This document shows, one piece after another, positions 59,501-64,000 of a stretch of 64,000 nucleotides of DNA. Made by a program: the position numbers and the translations under genes. This DNA is from Dipylidium caninum (Eukaryota; Platyhelminthes; Cestoda; Cyclophyllidea; Dipylidiidae), in assembly GCA_017562135.1 (NCBI GenBank), contig QEYB01000412.1, positions 124,001 to 188,000 on the forward strand, written 5' to 3'. Within the stretch, counting starts at the first letter, position 1, and each line of letters begins with the position of its first letter. Under the pieces are notes generated by a model. It saw only the letters and a list, made by a program, of their open reading frames with translations, did no database searches and was not told the DNA's origin.

Positions 59501-62500
59501 ATGTCACATATCACAGAGGCAAGACTGGAGAAAATTGTTGAGGGAGCTGGTGTATTCCTCGAAGGTCTAGGAGTGACAATGAAGCTTCAAATTGCGCGTA
59601 TACCAGGAGTCTCATGCCTCCAGGCACAAATGCCTCCTCTCGTGGTGGACAGCACCCGTTGGCCAAATGAAAGAGTAGGGGAGCCGATGCCATGAGCTTA
59701 CCCGCGATGAGTGTGCCGACGATGCTGCCGATACCCTGAAGAACCAGCATGTGACCGAAGGCGTTGGTGAGTCTGTCCAACCCGAAGAGTTCCACCACAA
59801 GGATACTCTTGAGAGATACCACCACGGCTAAAGTGTTAAGTGAAAAAGCGGGGAATGTTTTCTTTGTAGAGCATTTGGTTTAGCTTGAATAATTGACTGT
59901 AAGGGGGAATAAGCTGTCTGAAGTAATGGATAGAAGTATGGATGGACAGGTGAATGGAGAAGAGAGTGACAAAGGGATGGATAACAAAAATTGAATAACC
60001 GACAATTTAGGCGACTGGGTAAACTCCTGCATTAAAAGAAGGTAACTCTATCAAAGGGTATGGGTAATTAGCGCAGAGGTAGGTGAAGAGAAAGAGAGCG
60101 AAGAAGGTGACCAACAACTCACCAGAGAAGAGGCCAAAGAGGAAACCGGCGCCAACGAGGAGATTGTAGCTACGTCCGACCGGTACCATTGCTATGCAGG
60201 CCACCGAGGCCAAGAATAGAGAAGCAACGTTGACTCGTAAGCAATCAGCCCACTTGTAGTGACTCGACCAAGCTGATGGTTGATGGAGAAAAGGAATAGA
60301 AACATTAAGGAAAATTGTCTCTTCCCTTCACCGGTAGGAAAGCCGGCAGGCAGGCAGGCAAGATTTTTTTCTCAAACACAGGCAGATGATGAAATAGATT
60401 GGGAAACGCTCAATTATTCTGAGACATAACAAATATTACGTCTGAATGACAGATTCGAAGAGCATCTAATGGAAATTAAAAACACAAAAAGTCCTGTTCG
60501 AGAAATGTGTTTTCTCGCGCCATTTCTCTATTGTGTCTGCGCATTTGCCTGATGTTCAGATATGGAGAGGAGGAAGAGGAGAAAGACGAGGAGGAGAGGA
60601 AGAAGAGGAGGCGGGAGGAGAAGCAAGCGGACCAATGTCCGAGCGATGTCAACTGCCCGCCATTATTATATAAGCAGAGGATTGCAGAGAGAACATAAAA
60701 CGCGGATATGTCGAGCCAAGGGGGAAGAGAAGCTGACGAGGCAGACTGCGCGGGCTTGATGGCTACTGGCGGGACGGGAAGTATCTGCAAGTTCTGTCGA
60801 ATTCATCAAACGTTAATTAGTGGAAGTGCCTGTGCAACGAGATTAACAAATTGGTAAATAATGTTCAAGCTTTACATACACCGACATTTTAGAGTTGGTC
60901 AAATTTCCCGTCAATAGAAAGCTAATTTGCATATTTTTGAAAGAAAGAAGGAAAAAAGGGGATCTTAAACAGAAACACGTTGGCAGTTAAGAGATCGTTT
61001 CATTCCTGACAACAAGGGGTGCATCCGAAAGTTAACTAAACGAATTTATAGAGAAATTGACGATTTCGTCTGCTACTGAGTACAGAAGTCGTGAATTCTC
61101 CTGTCCCGACAAGAGCAGAAGTCCCCCATCAGACCACAGGAACTCCTAACATTACGTCAGTAGAGACTGCAGAGTACTCGAAAGGTCTGCGAAACTTAAG
61201 TGGCGAAAAGCCGAAGTGGGTTGGTGGACTTTCTCCCATTGTCCTCGAGGAAAACTTATAGGTGACTAAGTACGATGAGAGGCCAGAAAAAAGTACCTTG
61301 AAGATAGAAGGAAAACCTAAGGAATGTGTGCTCTGGTTGATGTTAAGGCATTCTGAGGAACCTAATGCCTGAAAGTGCCTGTCAAGGGTACAAGAGACGC
61401 AAGCAGAGGCGCCGAAATTGACTAGGGACGTTAACAAAAAATTTCCAAACTACCTTGATCATGGTAAAGATCTTAGAAGGACATGGAGGTGTTGCTGACC
61501 CTGAGAAGGGCAAGGAGGCGGTAGAGAAACAAGGGGACTTCAATTCCAAGGCGCTGCCGTATTGCACACACAGTATCATACGAACCTAGCTGAAAGCTCT
61601 CTTAAAGGATATCTTTTGGAGAACCACAGTCCTATCAACCTCTAAACAAACGAAAAGACTTCTCAGCACGAATAACTGCAGAGATATTTCCCTCTCAACC
61701 GAGAGCAACGAAAGCCAAACATGCATCCTTTCACACCTTGTAAAACCTCGCATGATCTCCACACCAAATGGCTTTCAGTGAGTGCTTGAGGAAAGGGTAA
61801 AGAGCCGCAAAGCACTCACCTTTTTCGATGTACAACGCTGAAAGGAGAAAAGAGAAGGAATGTGACGGAAAATTTATAGCACGTTAAAAAGGCATAAGGA
61901 GAATGGAATGCTTTACTTTTTACGTCGATAAATTGACAAAAAATGCAAGTGTTTTAAGCAAGGATGGAACAGAAAAGGGAGAATGACTCACTGGCGATGC
62001 AGCGACCAAGGGTGTTGGCGAGTCCGATGTAGGAGAGGAGGGAACCGGCCTCGTAAGGTGTCCAATTGTTCGCCGCCACCATATCGGGCAGCACGAAGTA
62101 AGGAGTGATCAAACCTAGAAAAGCCGACAATATTACTAGGCTGGAGAGGGCAAAAATGGAACTTTCGTCTAAGACTTAGGCTGTGTCCTCCTCACCGTCT
62201 GACTGAACGGACAGGCGGTAGAGTCAATGGATGTACGTTACACTACATGAAGGCGTAGAGATAAAGTTAGGAAAGAAAACTAGTTCAATTTACCCCACAT
62301 TGTGAAGATATTCGACAGGAGGAGGAAAACAAATGTCGGACTAAGTAGAAGACCTGGAGCTAACAATTCCTCCAGGAAAGTCAAAATAGGACTCGTACAC
62401 CCGCATCCCTTTTTCAACGGTAAATTCAATGAGATGACGTCCTCCGCCCCATCGTCATAGTCCATTACAACTCGCATCGTGTCCCCGGTGCACTTCGTTT

Positions 62501-63452
62501 CCGTCTGGGATATCTTTCGTTGAAGCTGGCTCTGGTTGTGGACGGTAGTATTTGTCGACGCGATAGGCGATTTGGCATCAGCAGTGGTAGAAGGGGTGGT
62601 GGGCGCGTTGCCAATAACGACGCCAGTTGTGGTGCTATCAGTTTCGGCGCAGAAGCCACGATTAGAAATCGTAGTATTGGGAGTGGCAGGAGGGTTCTGT
62701 GTAGCGGCAGAGGTAGGACCGATGTCCCAATTCGACTGGTCACGAGCAACCTATGAGGGAGTACAAGCGAAGTCATGTCTTGAGGTAGTTTCGGATTACC
62801 TTGACCCTCTCACTCTATTCGTGGAGTCAATAAATTCACTTAACTCGGGGGAGAGAAGACCCACCTAGTCTGGTCTATTTTTAACCCACTACTCATCTCG
62901 CCTCGACAACTTGACACTTCGATCAAATTTACTCTCTAGCGCCTCTTAACGATGGCACCTCCAACCAAGGACTCCGAATTTGCCAACTCAAGAATGACAA
63001 TGAAGTAGCCTAATGAGGTGGGAATTGCATCAGTAGATGGTTGGCTATGTGAAAGAGGAGACAAATGGGACTTCATAATTGAAGAAGTTTATTAGTGATC
63101 ATCTACTCATGATTACGCACATTGTATAATCGTGAACAAGTAGATGTGAGGTTTCCTTTGTCAGTGATAAAACTGAAAATAAGATGATTTCACTTGCCCA
63201 AACATTAGCAGCATCTCCAATCGGAATTGCAGGGACCGGTGTATGATTTAGCTGTTGAGCTGAACCGGTGAAGAAGAGGTCCTTTTTATACTGTGGACGC
63301 ATCATCTCACGTCGCAGTCGATGCTGTACCTCAGCTCTCACCTCGCCATCCAGCAATTCGATCACCTCTTGTTGAAACTCGAGGGGGATCTGTATGCCCC
63401 GGTTAGAAGAGGTGATACTGGCGTCGGAGATTGTACGACGGAGGCTGAGACA
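56505..63452 (-). CDS. SLC16 (monocarboxylate transporter-like) C-terminal half
   Basis: Proton-linked or facilitative carrier of lactate, pyruvate or related monocarboxylates in the plasma membrane, 12-TM major facilitator fold. Exons: 63452-63194, 62750-62294, 62114-61992, an optional 61837-61820, 60272-60123, 59827-59702, 58973-58036 and 56699-56505. Phases agree from the second exon on. The first exon carries the central-loop motif RREMMRPQYKKDLFFTGS. TM7-9 follow (FVFLLLSNIFTMWG, YFVLPDMVAANNWTP, SLLSYIGLANTLGR), then YKWADCLRVNVASLF, LLVGAGFLFGLFSG, the signature LFGLDRLTNAFGHMLVLQGI and LIAGCLFDTF, then FFLAALFACPLR. The cytosolic tail is about 250 residues, Pro/Gly-rich, plus a final Glu-rich exon (VKEEEEEEEMEEQP). 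The N-terminal six helices lie beyond position 64000. Substrate cannot be inferred. Confidence 0.88.
56700..58035 (-). other. Last intron of the SLC16 gene
   Basis: Runs from GTAATT to AAAAG with a pyrimidine tract, phase 0. If not removed, translation ends at 57976 after HLVFSSLPHGNFSPK. Confidence 0.5.
60273..61819 (-). other. Intron of the SLC16 gene
   Basis: Contains a strongly purine-rich stretch on the plus strand (about 60560-60625, GAGGAGGAAGAGG type). No separate gene seen. Confidence 0.6.
61820..61837 (-). CDS. Candidate 18-nt microexon of the SLC16 gene
   Basis: TTTCAG, then 18 nt encoding LYIEK plus split codons, then GTGAGT. It is flanked by consensus splice sites in the right intron and right phase (1 to 1), so it can be included or skipped without frame change. 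Inclusion would add six residues after GRCIA, near TM8. Confidence 0.45.
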
Positions 63453-64000
63453 CTTAATGGAGATTGGTGCAAAGTTAGAGGTTCATGTTGCTCAAAATAG
63501 TACTCTTGCCAACGGTGGCGGTAAATGCTTTTAATATCCGGACTGTGGACAGTTACTCATCAAATGTACACACTTGCAGCATCATACCTGAGCAATCCGC
63601 TAATAATAATAGTTGCCTAAATGGTTGTGTATTACCGATCGTTGCCGTTACGAGTAATACTCAACCCTACTTATATAGCCAATATAAGTAGCATTTGTAT
63701 GTAAAACAATGAGGTAGAGTGAGGCAAGTCCTTGAATGAAGCGTTCACCAAAAGAATATTTTCCACTGTCATTCTCAGCCATACTGATAAAAGTCGTCGC
63801 TCATAGGTCATTAGGGTAGAACGGCAGGAGGGAAGAAAAAAATACTGAAAAAAGCAGTCGCCTACATTGTTCTCGTATGATTTTACTCTTAAACGAATGG
63901 ATAAAAACGTAATATTTCCCGTATAGACAGTTGATGATAACTAAGAATGGGTCAGACAACCACAATCTCACATAGAACTCATTTGGAAGATTTTGATGAC
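63453..64000. other. Window edge, upstream intron of the transporter
   Basis: No exon of the N-terminal half of the transporter was recognised here. The gene should continue beyond the right edge on the minus strand. The exact acceptor of the first exon at 63452 is uncertain. Confidence 0.4.

Noticed and set aside
60476..60790. 104-codon minus-strand frame with a Ser run
   Set aside because: Product of the purine/pyrimidine low-complexity tract inside an SLC16 intron.
63500..63530. P-loop-like ATVGKSTIL on the minus strand
   Set aside because: Frame stops a few codons later and has no GTPase or ATPase context; chance match.

Overview
The window looks like nuclear DNA of a parasitic flatworm, most probably a tapeworm. 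Genes are split into small exons by GT-AG introns, several of them only 30-63 nt long. There are no operons, Shine-Dalgarno sites or prokaryotic signatures. The recognisable proteins are animal ones: an m6A reader of the YTHDF type, radial spoke head protein RSPH1, an SLC16 monocarboxylate transporter, a PH-domain protein and an LDL-receptor class A domain. Species cannot be fixed from sequence alone. All gene models were assembled by eye from splice sites, codon phase and family motifs.

Layout. 1-16.4 kb (minus strand): an LDLa-domain exon near 4 kb, a two-exon secreted-protein start at 10.3-11.8 kb, and the last three exons of a Ser/acidic-rich protein at 12.8-16.3 kb. 16.4-23.1 kb shows no convincing gene. 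23.2-23.8 kb (minus): a compact single-TM membrane protein. 24.9-35.1 kb (plus): a YTHDF m6A-reader gene with a long Q/A/P-rich N-terminus and a YTH domain with all three cage tryptophans, but with two apparent one-base frame breaks in T-runs. 39.3-44.6 kb (minus): a PH domain followed by Pro-rich and Gly-rich tails. 45.2-46.2 kb (minus): an intronless unknown 322-aa protein. 46.7-47.2 kb: a TATA-box element without an ORF. 47.9-49.9 kb (plus): a complete five-exon gene with a RhoGAP-like core. 50.4-51.7 kb (minus): complete RSPH1, convergent with the previous gene. 55.7-56.1 kb (minus): first exon of an unknown gene just downstream of the transporter. 56.5-63.5 kb (minus): the C-terminal half of an SLC16 transporter whose 5' part lies beyond the right edge.

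The genes do not form one pathway. They are a typical mix of housekeeping and structural genes: mRNA methylation reading, ciliary axoneme, metabolite transport and membrane signalling. The most notable things are very small introns, a possible 18-nt in-phase microexon in the transporter, frame breaks in otherwise conserved YTHDF exons, and several lineage-restricted proteins with unusual architectures.
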